DNA of 64,000 nucleotides from Arthrobacter sp. S41 (GTDB taxonomy: Bacteria > Actinomycetota > Actinomycetes > Actinomycetales > Micrococcaceae), in the NCBI RefSeq assembly GCF_004320535.1, contig NZ_SIHY01000001.1:930001-994000 (forward strand), in the 5' to 3' direction. Of this stretch, positions 8,389 to 16,254 are shown one piece after another. Position 1 is the first letter of the stretch, and each line of letters opens with the position of its first letter. The position numbers and the translations under genes are program-made. The notes under the pieces are model-generated. The model saw only the letters and a list, made by a program, of their open reading frames with translations. It searched no databases and was not told where the DNA came from.

Positions 8389-9915
8389 CTAGGACTTTTT
8401 GGTGATGATGGCCATGAACATGGCGTCGGTGCCGTGAATATGTGGCCACAACTGCACCGTGGTTCCATCCCCCAGGGCATGGGACGCGTCGGCATCCTGA
8501 GGGTACATCACCTTGGACACGGCCGATCCGGTATCTAGCAGGGCAGCATTCTCGTGGCGCTTGAGGAAGTCCTCAACCACCAAGCGGGTTTCAGCCTGAT
8601 GTGGCGAGCAGGTGACAAAACCGACGACGCCACCAACGCGCACCGCGTTAAACGCCGCGTCCAGCAGTTCGCCCTGCAGCGCGGTCAGCTCAGGAATATC
8701 GCGGGGGGCTTTGCGCCAACGAGATTCGGGACGACGACGCAGTGCACCGAGGCCTGAGCAGGGGGCATCAACCATGATTCGGTCGTAGTCCCCGGTGTAA
8801 TCCGCCCCGCCGAAGGTGCGTCCGTCTTCTTCGGTCAGCATCCAGTAATCGTGCGGTACGGCATCCAACGAGTTGGCGACCAACCGTGCACGGTGAGTGG
8901 TTGGCTCGTTGGCGGTCAGTCGAGCATCACGCTGGACGGCAAGAGCGCCTAGCAGTGCGGCCTTACCGCCGGGGCCGGCGCACAAGTCCAACCAGTAGCG
9001 ATCCTCGCCAGCTTCGGGCAATTCGATCCCGGCCAAGGCGCGGGCCATGACCTGGCTGCCGGCATCCTGAACGCGGACCGTGCCCTCTTTAACGCCGGGG
9101 ACTCGTGCCACGTCGCCGTGCTTGTAGGTGGCAGAATCGGCGAGCAGGGTGCCCGGTTCAGCGCCAGCTTCAAGAGCAGCTTCAAGATCGCCAAGACCTG
9201 GCAAGGCCACCAGATTCACCAAAGGGGCCAAGTTATCGGCCTGCAGCAACGCTTCGAGCTCGCCAGCATCTCGGCCGTGAGCGATCAACGCACCACGCAA
9301 GGCGCGGACGATCCAGTCCGGATGTGAGTGCTCGATGGAAAGTCGCTGCGAATCCGAGCTTGCATCCTTGGTCAGCTGCTGGATCCATGCGTCGGCTTCT
9401 TGGGCTGAGACACGGCGTAGCACCGCGTTGATTAGCCCGGATGGACCGGCACCAATCTGTGCACGGGCCAAGGAAACGGTCTCATCAAGGGCGGCATGTT
9501 TTGGCACGCGCATCGCCAAAAGCTGGTGTGCACCGACTCGAAGCGCATCTAGGATGGCCGGATCGAGCTCACTGAGCGGGCGGTCCACCAAGGTAGCCAA
9601 GATCGCGTCGTAGAAGCCCTGGCCGCGTAATGCGCCGTAGGCCAGTTCGGTGGCAAAACCTGCGTCGCGGCGGTCCAGCTGATACTCACGAATCAGCTTT
9701 GGCAGCACCAAGTTGGCGTAAGCATCGGCGCCGGAAACTTCGCGCAAGACCTTGAAGGCTACCAGTCGAGCAGGGTTGGCCTGACGTTTGCGCTGGCCTG
9801 GAGCCGACGCTGAGAACTGACGCGGCCCGGAACCGCCACGGTTTCGGGTGCGTCCTTGCTCATTACGACGTGCTTCGTTGTCGCGGTATCCCCCGCGTTG
9901 TTCTTGCCCGCTCAT
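8389..9915 (-). CDS. rsmB: 16S rRNA (cytosine-5)-methyltransferase RsmB
   Basis: 508 residues. The first ~45 are an Arg/Gly/Gln-rich low-complexity tail that may bind RNA. A NusB-like domain follows ([30 protein letters not shown]), then a Rossmann SAM domain ([18 protein letters not shown]). The two catalytic motifs of RNA m5C enzymes are present: [19 protein letters not shown] and [10 protein letters not shown]. It should methylate C967-equivalent of 16S rRNA. Overlaps fmt by four bases (ATGA), a classic def-fmt-rsmB unit. Confidence 0.93.
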   Translation of the reverse strand: MSGQEQRGGYRDNEARRNEQGRTRNRGGSGPRQFSASAPGQRKRQANPARLVAFKVLREVSGADAYANLVLPKLIREYQLDRRDAGFATELAYGALRGQGFYDAILATLVDRPLSELDPAILDALRVGAHQLLAMRVPKHAALDETVSLARAQIGAGPSGLINAVLRRVSAQEADAWIQQLTKDASSDSQRLSIEHSHPDWIVRALRGALIAHGRDAGELEALLQADNLAPLVNLVALPGLGDLEAALEAGAEPGTLLADSATYKHGDVARVPGVKEGTVRVQDAGSQVMARALAGIELPEAGEDRYWLDLCAGPGGKAALLGALAVQRDARLTANEPTTHRARLVANSLDAVPHDYWMLTEEDGRTFGGADYTGDYDRIMVDAPCSGLGALRRRPESRWRKAPRDIPELTALQGELLDAAFNAVRVGGVVGFVTCSPHQAETRLVVEDFLKRHENAALLDTGSAVSKVMYPQDADASHALGDGTTVQLWPHIHGTDAMFMAIITKKS

Positions 9916-10844
9916 GCGAAGCTCACTTTCGTTCCCTGGGTGAGCACGCCACGTGCCCAGTCGGAGGCGTTCATCATTTTTTTGCCCGGAGGCTGAATTT
10001 GGGTGGGCTCAAGAGCCCAAGTTGCGGTGCCGATATACACCTTTGGCTGTTTGCCCGCCTCGATGCGTACTTCGCCGGGCGCCAAATCGGTCAGGTCGCG
10101 ATGCTCGCGCAGTGGGCCGAACTTATAGCGTTTGTCTTCAACCTGAACCCAGGCTCCTGGGAACGGCGTGGTTCCGTGCGCGCGGCGACGGATTTCGGTG
10201 GCTGGACGAGTGAAGTCCAGCTGCGCGTCAACGTCGGTAATCTTCGGCGCATAGGTGTGCGAGCCGGACTGCGCGACAGCCAGCGCCTGCCCGGAATCCA
10301 AGGCCTGCAGGGTCTGAACCAGCAAGGTGGAGCCGGACTGGCTGAGCCGATCGAGCATGATGCCGGCAGTGTCTAATTCGTGGATCTGCTCGGTTACTTG
10401 GCCAAAGACCGGACCGGTATCCAGCCCGGTTTCAAGCTGGAAGGTCACTGCGCCGGTGATGTCATCGCCGTGGATGATCGAGTGTTGTACCGGGGCCGCG
10501 CCACGCCATGCAGGCAGCAACGAGAAGTGAAGGTTGATCCACCCGTGCGTTGGTACGTTGAGGGCAGCCTCTGGGACCAGGCCACCATAAGCAACAATGG
10601 CTGCAGCATCGATGTTTAGCTCGCGTAGTGTGGCGGTGGTTTCCTCGGTAATTTTTGCTGCCTTGATGATCGGTATTTCAAGTTCAGCAGCACGCGCTGC
10701 CACCGCAGAAGGGGTCAGCACACGCTTACGCCCCAAAGGTGCGTCTGGGCGGGTTAATACCGCGGCGATCTCAAAACCTGCTTCGTGCAGGTAATTAAGC
10801 GAAGTAACCGCCACTTGCGGCGTACCGGCAAAAAGGATTCGCAT
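9912..10844 (-). CDS. fmt: Methionyl-tRNA formyltransferase
   Basis: 310 residues. Transfers the formyl group from 10-formyl-THF to initiator Met-tRNA. The MRILFAGTPQVAV start, the LNVPTHGWINLHFSLLPAWRG region with the SLLP and catalytic Asn/His elements, and the C-terminal OB-like domain are all present. It starts 3 nt after the def stop and its stop overlaps the rsmB start. Complete and ordinary. Confidence 0.97.
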   Translation of the reverse strand: MRILFAGTPQVAVTSLNYLHEAGFEIAAVLTRPDAPLGRKRVLTPSAVAARAAELEIPIIKAAKITEETTATLRELNIDAAAIVAYGGLVPEAALNVPTHGWINLHFSLLPAWRGAAPVQHSIIHGDDITGAVTFQLETGLDTGPVFGQVTEQIHELDTAGIMLDRLSQSGSTLLVQTLQALDSGQALAVAQSGSHTYAPKITDVDAQLDFTRPATEIRRRAHGTTPFPGAWVQVEDKRYKFGPLREHRDLTDLAPGEVRIEAGKQPKVYIGTATWALEPTQIQPPGKKMMNASDWARGVLTQGTKVSFA

Positions 10845-10847
10845 GCT

Positions 10848-11411
10848 CTAGTTCCCCAACCCTGCGCCGAAGCTGGACCCCAAGGCACCAGCGCGTTTTT
10901 GCACGGTAGCGTTGGCGGTTTGTGAGTAGTTGGCTGCGCGCAGGGTGCGGTAGGCCGCCTTCTTTTCCTCTGGTGCTAGACGGTCCAAGAAAAGGATCCC
11001 GTCTAGGTGGTCCGTTTCGTGTTGGAAGCAACGGGCTAGCATGTCGGCGCCTTCAAGCTGCACCGGATTGCCGAACTTATCAAAACCACTAGCTTTTACG
11101 TACCGACGACGAGGCACCGGTGCGGCAACACCTGGGATGGACAGGCAACCTTCAACTTGATCGTCCTGAAAATCATCGCTTAGTTCCAGCACTGGGTTGA
11201 CGATGTGGCCACGTTCTTCGCCAATTTGGTAGGTGAATACTCGCAGAGAAACGCCCACTTGTGGCGCGGCGAGGCCAGCACCATGGACGTCTTCCATCGT
11301 CTGATCCATGTCTTCGACGAGCTTCTGGAGCTCCGGGCCAAAGTCGGTCACCTCCTGCGCTTGCGTGCGTAGAACGGGGTCTCCGATGATCCGAATTCCC
11401 AAAATCGCCAT
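10848..11411 (-). CDS. def: Peptide deformylase
   Basis: 187 residues. Removes the N-formyl group from nascent peptides. All three metal-site motifs are intact: GAGLAAPQVG (44-53), EGCLSIPG with metal-ligand Cys89, and QHETDHLDG with His131, Glu132 and His135. The C-terminal ~45 residues extend past the core, as often in actinobacteria. It is the first gene of the def-fmt-rsmB-rpe series, and the 93-nt upstream gap contains an inverted repeat. Confidence 0.96.
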   Translation of the reverse strand: MAILGIRIIGDPVLRTQAQEVTDFGPELQKLVEDMDQTMEDVHGAGLAAPQVGVSLRVFTYQIGEERGHIVNPVLELSDDFQDDQVEGCLSIPGVAAPVPRRRYVKASGFDKFGNPVQLEGADMLARCFQHETDHLDGILFLDRLAPEEKKAAYRTLRAANYSQTANATVQKRAGALGSSFGAGLGN

Positions 11412-11447
11412 TATCCGCTGGTACCTTCCCTGCCGTTGACATTGGTA

Positions 11448-11473
11448 TTAGCTTTCGTTTTCACGAATGCTAA
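11448..11473. repeat. Inverted repeat upstream of def
   Basis: TTAGCTTTCGT / ACGAATGCTAA with a TTTC loop and one mismatch, between the nuclease stop and def. It could end the nuclease transcript or fold in the def leader; there is no T-run after it on the minus strand. Confidence 0.35.
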
Positions 11474-11504
11474 CCGTTCCAGTCTACGCGGTCACGACCG
11501 GGCA

Positions 11505-12359
11505 TTATTGAGTTGGCGGCGTGATTTCGGCCAGCGTAGCGCGAGACTGGGAAATCTTGTACGACGCTTCCCAATTCCGCTTCAACGCGTAGAACTTCGC
11601 CCAATAGTCAGGAAGCGCCGGTGCAGGCGCCATAAATGTCCTGGTGCCGGCGTCTCCCAATGCCACGGCGAGTAGCATTGCGTCGGTGCCGTACTCCCAC
11701 GGCTTCCACTGCCCTTGCTCGGCGTCCACGATTTGTTCTTCAGCCTTGCAGGCCGCGGCTAGTTGCATGATGGCCTTGTCATCGGGACGCTTGACGATCC
11801 CGTCACGATCCGAGGTTTTAGTTTTGTAATCCACGATGCACACCCGACCGCCGATCTTTGCGACCAGGTCGATAGTTCCCGCGTAGCCAACACTTTCGTT
11901 CCAAATGGTGATCTCTGCAGCGAGCGGCTCAACGTTGTAATCAGCCCACCACTTTTCAAAGTGCTGCAAGTACCCAAGCTCATTGTTCTGCTCCAGCGCA
12001 GCCTTGGCCGCGTCCACATCGTGCTCCATACCCAAGGCTCGAAGTGCAAAGGCTTCCGCGTAGTTATGTACTCGATCCCCGCGAGCGGCGGCTTGGTCAC
12101 GATAGCTCTCGGAAGCGCTGGCGGCAGCGCGGATTAGCGAGCGCATTTGTCGCTGGTCCCCCAAGGCCTGCCCCAAACGCTGATCCTCAGAAAGGGCTTT
12201 CGCCGCCATGTACCCAGCCCATCCAGTTAGGTCCATGGCATCTGTGCCGATGACTGTGGTGATGGATGGGACAATCCCCGGTCCGCCGACTTGGCGACTG
12301 TACATGCGACCGGAGTCCGTCTGAATAGCTAATTTTGGAGAGGTCATGCACACGATCAT
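11505..12359 (-). CDS. PD-(D/E)XK nuclease-like protein (RecB/Cas4-type core)
   Basis: 284 residues. The core GTIDLVAKIGGRVCIVDYKTKT matches the D-x(n)-(D/E)-x-K pattern of RecB-like nucleases (Asp in GTIDL, Asp and Lys in VDYKTK). Residues upstream (HNYAEAFALRAL, YLQHFEKWW, AEITIWNESVGYAGTIDL) follow the usual order of His, Glu and Asp ligands in this superfamily. There is no helicase, cysteine cluster or cas gene nearby, so it is a stand-alone protein. The start is uncertain: ATG at 12359 or ATG at 12347 (MTSPKL). Biological role unknown. Confidence 0.65.
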   Translation of the reverse strand: MIVCMTSPKLAIQTDSGRMYSRQVGGPGIVPSITTVIGTDAMDLTGWAGYMAAKALSEDQRLGQALGDQRQMRSLIRAAASASESYRDQAAARGDRVHNYAEAFALRALGMEHDVDAAKAALEQNNELGYLQHFEKWWADYNVEPLAAEITIWNESVGYAGTIDLVAKIGGRVCIVDYKTKTSDRDGIVKRPDDKAIMQLAAACKAEEQIVDAEQGQWKPWEYGTDAMLLAVALGDAGTRTFMAPAPALPDYWAKFYALKRNWEASYKISQSRATLAEITPPTQ

Positions 12360-12484
12360 GGCACGCAGCTACCCCGCTTCGCTCCTAGTCGTGAGGGAAA
12401 TATGAATTTCCCCCGTAGATCCGCGGTTTTTAAGCCCTGTGAACCAGATCTCAGCGTTTCGATTTGGATGGATGCGAATTCTCG

Positions 12485-12490
12485 TATAGA
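12485..12490 (+). promoter_or_regulatory. Candidate -10 for the tRNA array
   Basis: TATAGA, with TTTGGA 16 nt upstream at 12463-12468, lies about 50 nt before the first tRNA. The 12360-12539 stretch holds no gene; it also has a small GAACG-GAAA-CGTTC hairpin at 12509-12522. Confidence 0.35.
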
Positions 12491-12539
12491 GTTTTTACTC
12501 GTTGGAAAGAACGGAAACGTTCAGAAAACAACACATTTT

Positions 12540-12612
12540 GCGGACATAGCTCAGCTGGTAGAGCGCAACCTTGCCAAGGTTGAGGTCGCGAGTTCGAACC
12601 TCGTTGTCCGCT
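12540..12612 (+). tRNA. tRNA-Gly (GCC), copy 1
   Basis: 73 nt cloverleaf with acceptor GCGGACA / TGTCCGC, D-arm AGCTCAGCTGGTAGAGC, anticodon loop TTGCCAA (GCC) and T-arm GCGAGTTCGAACCTCGT. CCA is not encoded. This copy has an A-T pair at acceptor position 5 where the other three Gly copies have T-A. Confidence 0.97.
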
Positions 12613-12666
12613 CGCAAAAAGATTCACCGACTAGGTAAAACTAGTCACTCTGGTTTCGACCAGTAT

Positions 12667-12737
12667 GGTGGGGTGGCCGAGAGGCGAGGCAGCGGCCTGC
12701 AAAGCCGTTTACGCGGGTTCGAATCCCGTCCCCACCT
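12667..12737 (+). tRNA. tRNA-Cys (GCA)
   Basis: 71 nt cloverleaf with acceptor GGTGGGG / CCCCACC, anticodon arm CGGC-CTGCAAA-GCCG (GCA), T-loop GGTTCGAATCC and discriminator T as expected for Cys. Single copy within the array. Confidence 0.96.
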
Positions 12738-12763
12738 CGCAATGAAGATTGCAGATCTTTTTT

Positions 12764-12835
12764 GCGCGATTGGCGCAGCGGTAGCGCGCTTCCCTGACAC
12801 GGAAGAGGTCACTGGTTCGATCCCAGTATCGCGCA
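12764..12835 (+). tRNA. tRNA-Val (GAC), copy 1
   Basis: 72 nt cloverleaf with acceptor GCGCGAT / ATCGCGC, anticodon loop CTGACAC (GAC) closed by TTCC/GGAA, and T-arm ACTGGTTCGATCCCAGT. Identical to copy 2. Confidence 0.96.
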
Positions 12836-12883
12836 CGGAATTATGGTTCACCAGACCATGAATCCAGTTATAAATAAATATAT

Positions 12884-12956
12884 GCGGTCATAGCTCAGCT
12901 GGTAGAGCGCAACCTTGCCAAGGTTGAGGTCGCGAGTTCGAACCTCGTTGACCGCT
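12884..12956 (+). tRNA. tRNA-Gly (GCC), copy 2
   Basis: 73 nt, acceptor GCGGTCA / TGACCGC, otherwise identical to copy 1. The change against copy 1 is compensated on both acceptor strands. Confidence 0.97.
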
Positions 12957-13008
12957 CAGTGAATTCATTATTTTTTGAATTTTGTCGAGATTCATTCGTG
13001 AATCTTCG

Positions 13009-13080
13009 GCGCGATTGGCGCAGCGGTAGCGCGCTTCCCTGACACGGAAGAGGTCACTGGTTCGATCCCAGTATCGCGCA
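13009..13080 (+). tRNA. tRNA-Val (GAC), copy 2
   Basis: 72 nt, same sequence as the Val copy at 12764; spacers differ, so only the tRNA bodies are conserved. Confidence 0.96.
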
Positions 13081-13103
13081 CTGAACATCGTTGTGATGTT
13101 CAT

Positions 13104-13176
13104 GCGGTCATAGCTCAGCTGGTAGAGCGCAACCTTGCCAAGGTTGAGGTCGCGAGTTCGAACCTCGTTGACCGCT
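13104..13176 (+). tRNA. tRNA-Gly (GCC), copy 3
   Basis: 73 nt, identical to copy 2 in acceptor, anticodon (GCC) and T-arm. Confidence 0.97.
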
Positions 13177-13197
13177 CCATAACTTCATATAAATCCT

Positions 13198-13270
13198 GCG
13201 GTCATAGCTCAGCTGGTAGAGCGCAACCTTGCCAAGGTTGAGGTCGCGAGTTCGAACCTCGTTGACCGCT
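13198..13270 (+). tRNA. tRNA-Gly (GCC), copy 4
   Basis: 73 nt, identical to copies 2 and 3; only 21 nt separate it from copy 3. Last gene of the array, directly before a terminator. Confidence 0.97.
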
Positions 13271-13276
13271 CCAATA

Positions 13277-13311
13277 AAAAATGGGAATCACTCCAAGTGG
13301 TTCCCATTTTT
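13277..13311 (+). terminator. Terminator of the tRNA array
   Basis: AAAATGGGAA ... TTCCCATTTT stem with an inner CACT/AGTG helix, ending in a T-run seven bases after the last tRNA. Confidence 0.85.
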
Positions 13312-13436
13312 GCTTTAAGTTTTGTGACTCGACACGCCCGAGTTTCGCTTAGCTCTTCCATGTTTAGGTTTTTCGATTTAGGGTGGAGAACAATTGTGGA
13401 GCTAAAGGGGTTCCCACAAACGAATGGAGGTGCAGC

Positions 13437-13658
13437 ATGGCAGGATTTGATGATCTGCGTGGCAAGGCAGAGGAATTCGCGCAGGAGAACCCAGATCAGG
13501 TCTCGCAGGGTATCGATCAGGTCGGCGATTTCATCGACGACAAGACCGGTGGCAAGTTCGCTGACCAGGTAGACGGCATCCAGGGTGGTGCTAACGACTA
13601 CGTCAACGGACTCGGCGGAGGCGCTGAGGGTGGCGAAGGCGAGAACAACGAAGGCTAA
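13437..13658 (+). CDS. MT0933-type antitoxin-like small protein
   Basis: 73 residues from ATG at 13437, chosen for the GGAGG 7 nt upstream. The sequence MAGFDDLRGKAEEFAQENPD, then QGIDQVGDFIDDKTGGKFADQVD, matches the short actinobacterial family annotated as antitoxin (Rv0909/MT0933 type). The tail is Gly/Glu-rich (GGGAEGGEGENNEG). No toxin gene lies next to it: the tRNA array is upstream and a permease downstream, and it has its own terminator. Similar proteins are often solitary, so an antitoxin role is doubtful; a stress or DNA-associated role is possible but unproven. Confidence 0.8.
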   Translation: MAGFDDLRGKAEEFAQENPDQVSQGIDQVGDFIDDKTGGKFADQVDGIQGGANDYVNGLGGGAEGGEGENNEG

Positions 13659-13698
13659 TTGCTTCGTTTACTCCCCTCGGCCTTGCCCGAGCATCCCG

Positions 13699-13729
13699 AA
13701 AAGGTACCGACTAAGGTCGGTACCTTTTC
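13699..13729 (+). terminator. Terminator after the MT0933-like gene
   Basis: AAAAGGTACCGAC / GTCGGTACCTTTT perfect stem with a 4-nt loop and a T-run; 41 nt after the stop codon. Confidence 0.85.
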
Positions 13730-13790
13730 TGTTTATCTTCACAAACGGAAGTGATTATCCCCAAGCCGGCTGTACCTGTAAAAATGAGTT

Positions 13791-14975
13791 ATGGTTCCAC
13801 GCACGTCCTCTGAAGATCACCTCAGTCAATCAATCATTGCCGGGTTGATAACAACCATGGTGGGTTTTGTCGCTTCCTTCGCAGTGGTACTCGCAGGATT
13901 GTTTCAGGTAGGGGCCACACCATCTCAAGCAGCCTCCGGATTGCTGGCGTTGTCGGTCTGCGTGGGGCTGTGCACGATCGCCCTGTCATGGCGCCACCGG
14001 ATGCCGATCAGCATTGCCTGGTCCACACCGGGAGCGGCGATGCTTGCCTCACTGGCACCAGGCGCATTCAGTTTTGAACAGGCCATCGGCGCGTTCATCG
14101 TCAGCGGTGTACTGATTATTCTCACCGGTCTGCTCCCCGGGCTGCACAAGTTGCTGACCAAAATCCCGGTTCCGCTGGCTCAAGGCATGCTGGCCGGAGT
14201 CTTAGTTCCGCTGTGCATCAAACCGTTCACGGCGTTGGGAACTATTACCGTACCTGCGCTGGGAATCCTTTTGGTGTTCCTGATCGGGCTGCGTTTGCTA
14301 CCAAAATTTGCGGTGGCGTTGAGTATGCTCGCAGCGGTGTGCTTCGGAATCTTCCACATTTGGCGCAACGGATCGTGGGATCAACTTCAGGTGCTGCCGC
14401 AACTGCACTTAGTAACTCCCGAATTCACCTGGCAAGCGATCGCGAGCATTAGTGTGCCGCTGCTTATCGTGACCATGGCCTCGCAGAACATCCCGGGCGT
14501 CGCGGTGCTCAATTCCTTCGGATACCAGCTTCCATGGCGGCCCTCAATGCTGTTCACCGGTGTCGGCTCGGCACTCGGTGCATTCTTCGGCGGTCATGCC
14601 ATCAACCTAGCGGCCATCACTGCGGCATTGGCAGCAGGAGAACAAGCCGGGGCCAATCCGAAGTTACGCTGGCGAGCGGCCTTCAGCTCAGGTGGTTTTT
14701 ACCTCATCTTCGGTGCACTGAGCGCGTTGATCGTCTCGCTGGCCAATACCTCCCCTGAAGGACTGTTCCAAGCCGCCGCAGGGCTGGCACTACTCGCCAC
14801 GCTCACCAGCGCTCTGCTCGGATCAATGAGCGATCCCACGTGGCGACTAAGCGCCCTGGTGACCGTGTTGGTCGCAGCCGGGAACTTGACCTTATTCGGA
14901 ATCGGCGGTGCCTTCTGGGCACTGGTGGCCGGGCTGTTAACGCACTTCATCGCCGAGCGCAGTGCTCGGCGATGA
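13791..14975 (+). CDS. BenE/YdcO-family membrane transporter
   Basis: 394 residues with about twelve hydrophobic segments. It resembles the benzoate/H+ symporter family BenE: the SIAWSTPGAAMLAS segment near residue 75 and TMASQNIPGVAVLNSFGY near 225 are family hallmarks. Imports aromatic acids or purine-like compounds in characterised relatives; the substrate here cannot be told, since no aromatic catabolism gene is nearby. ATG at 13791 has no Shine-Dalgarno; TAAAAAT lies just 5 nt upstream. The stop codon lies inside a 13-bp stem. Confidence 0.8.
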   Translation: MVPRTSSEDHLSQSIIAGLITTMVGFVASFAVVLAGLFQVGATPSQAASGLLALSVCVGLCTIALSWRHRMPISIAWSTPGAAMLASLAPGAFSFEQAIGAFIVSGVLIILTGLLPGLHKLLTKIPVPLAQGMLAGVLVPLCIKPFTALGTITVPALGILLVFLIGLRLLPKFAVALSMLAAVCFGIFHIWRNGSWDQLQVLPQLHLVTPEFTWQAIASISVPLLIVTMASQNIPGVAVLNSFGYQLPWRPSMLFTGVGSALGAFFGGHAINLAAITAALAAGEQAGANPKLRWRAAFSSGGFYLIFGALSALIVSLANTSPEGLFQAAAGLALLATLTSALLGSMSDPTWRLSALVTVLVAAGNLTLFGIGGAFWALVAGLLTHFIAERSARR

Positions 14976-14976
14976 A
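14946..14976. terminator. Hairpin covering the benE-like stop codon
   Basis: Perfect 13-bp stem TTCATCGCCGAGC / GCTCGGCGATGAA with a 5-nt loop; the stop TGA (14973-14975) is within the 3' arm. It lies between convergent genes but has no T-run. Confidence 0.55.
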
Positions 14977-14999
14977 GAAAAGTTACGTGGCTCTAGGCG

Positions 15000-16040
15000 C
15001 TAGCTGACCTCTTCGCCGGCCTGACCTTCACGGGCTAGGGCAGTCAAACGTGACACCGCGCGGTAGTACTTCTTCTGGTAACCGCCAGACATCATCTCTG
15101 CGGTGAACAGTTCGCTAAACGGCTTGCCCGAAGCAACGATAGGAACATCCTTGTCGTACAGGCGGTCGGCAAGAACAACGAAGCGCAGGGCGATGGCCTG
15201 ATCGGTAATGGTACCTACGTTGTGCAGAACCAGAACATCGGTTTCGGCCAGCAGCTGGCGGTAACGCGAAGGGTGAACCTGCGAGAGGTGGGCGACCAGA
15301 TCGTCGAAATTATCCACGGCCAAGGTTTTCTCCGCATAGCGTTGCGTTGCGAAAGCCTCGATCTGATCATCGTCCAGTGGTACTGGCGCATCAGGCAAAC
15401 CACGGTGGCGGAAGTCTTCGCCGTCAACGCGATGAACGTCGAACTGCTCGGAGAGGGTCTTGATTTCGCGCTGGAAATCCACCGCGGCAAATCGACCGTC
15501 GCCCAAGGCGCCAGGAAGCGTATTGGAGGTCGCGGCCAGCTTCACGCCAGCGTCAGAGAGTTCGCGCATCAGGCGAGACATCAACACGGTGTCCCCCGGA
15601 TCGTCCAATTCAAACTCGTCAATGCATACCAGCGAGTACTGGCTGAGTACTTCAACGGTCTGGCGGAAGGACAAAGCGCCAACGAGGTTGGTGTACTCCA
15701 CGAAGGTTCCGAAGGCCTTGCGACCTGGGGCGGCGTGCCACAGCGAAGCAAGCAGGTGGGTCTTGCCCACGCCGAAACCACCATCAAGGTAGATACCGTT
15801 TTTGGTTTCCTTCTTCTTCCCGAACAATTTGGAGAAGAATGATCCCGAACCGTTTTTGCCGACGGTTTCCGCAAAAGCCTTGAGCTTATTAACTGCCTCG
15901 GCTTGCGAGGGCTGGGTCGGGTCTGGACGGTAGGTATCGAAGGACACTTCACCAAAGCGGTAGGACGGGTGGAAGCCGGCCAACAAGTCTTCGATTGAAA
16001 CGTTGGGCTTGGTCTCGCTCAGGTGGGTGATCGTCGCCAT
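15000..16040 (-). CDS. zapE: Cell division-associated AAA+ ATPase ZapE (AFG1-like)
   Basis: 346 residues. AFG1/ZapE family P-loop ATPase: Walker A GGFGVGKTH at about 88-96, Walker B LVCIDEFELDDPG, sensor-1 region LAATSNTLP. E. coli ZapE interacts with FtsZ; Afg1 relatives in mitochondria assist respiratory complex turnover. The actinobacterial member is uncharacterised as far as I know. Start ATG at 16040 gives MATITHLSE; AAGGA lies about 13 nt upstream. Convergent with the BenE-like gene and divergent from sseA. Confidence 0.88.
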   Translation of the reverse strand: MATITHLSETKPNVSIEDLLAGFHPSYRFGEVSFDTYRPDPTQPSQAEAVNKLKAFAETVGKNGSGSFFSKLFGKKKETKNGIYLDGGFGVGKTHLLASLWHAAPGRKAFGTFVEYTNLVGALSFRQTVEVLSQYSLVCIDEFELDDPGDTVLMSRLMRELSDAGVKLAATSNTLPGALGDGRFAAVDFQREIKTLSEQFDVHRVDGEDFRHRGLPDAPVPLDDDQIEAFATQRYAEKTLAVDNFDDLVAHLSQVHPSRYRQLLAETDVLVLHNVGTITDQAIALRFVVLADRLYDKDVPIVASGKPFSELFTAEMMSGGYQKKYYRAVSRLTALAREGQAGEEVS

Positions 16041-16199
16041 TGGCTGTGAGAGTCCTTCAGTTGATTACTCAATAATTCGCAGCCTGCCATGGCAAGCCCA
16101 ACGGTCAGTTTACCTTGAATGCTCGTGATGATTGCCTAAAATGTCGAAGCCCACACTGTGATCATCCGCGTTCGGGACTAGGGTAGAAGTAAAGCCCAA

Positions 16200-16221
16200 A
16201 GCCTGCTGTACCCAGCGGGCT
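16200..16221 (+). other. Stem-loop in the sseA leader
   Basis: AGCCTGCTG / CAGCGGGCT pair into a 9-bp stem (one G-T) with a 4-nt loop, 16 nt before the AAGGA ribosome site of sseA. No known riboswitch was recognised. Confidence 0.3.
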
Positions 16222-16254
16222 AAATCATTAGAACTACAAGGATCGTGATTGTTA

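Noticed and set aside
11505-12359. Cas4 of a CRISPR locus
   Set aside because: No cysteine cluster, no cas genes and no repeat array nearby.
12540-13270. CRISPR-like regular repeats
   Set aside because: The repeats are tRNA genes with full cloverleafs and unequal spacers.
15222-15842. 206-codon plus-strand frame opposite zapE
   Set aside because: Antisense shadow; the ATPase motifs on the minus strand are complete.
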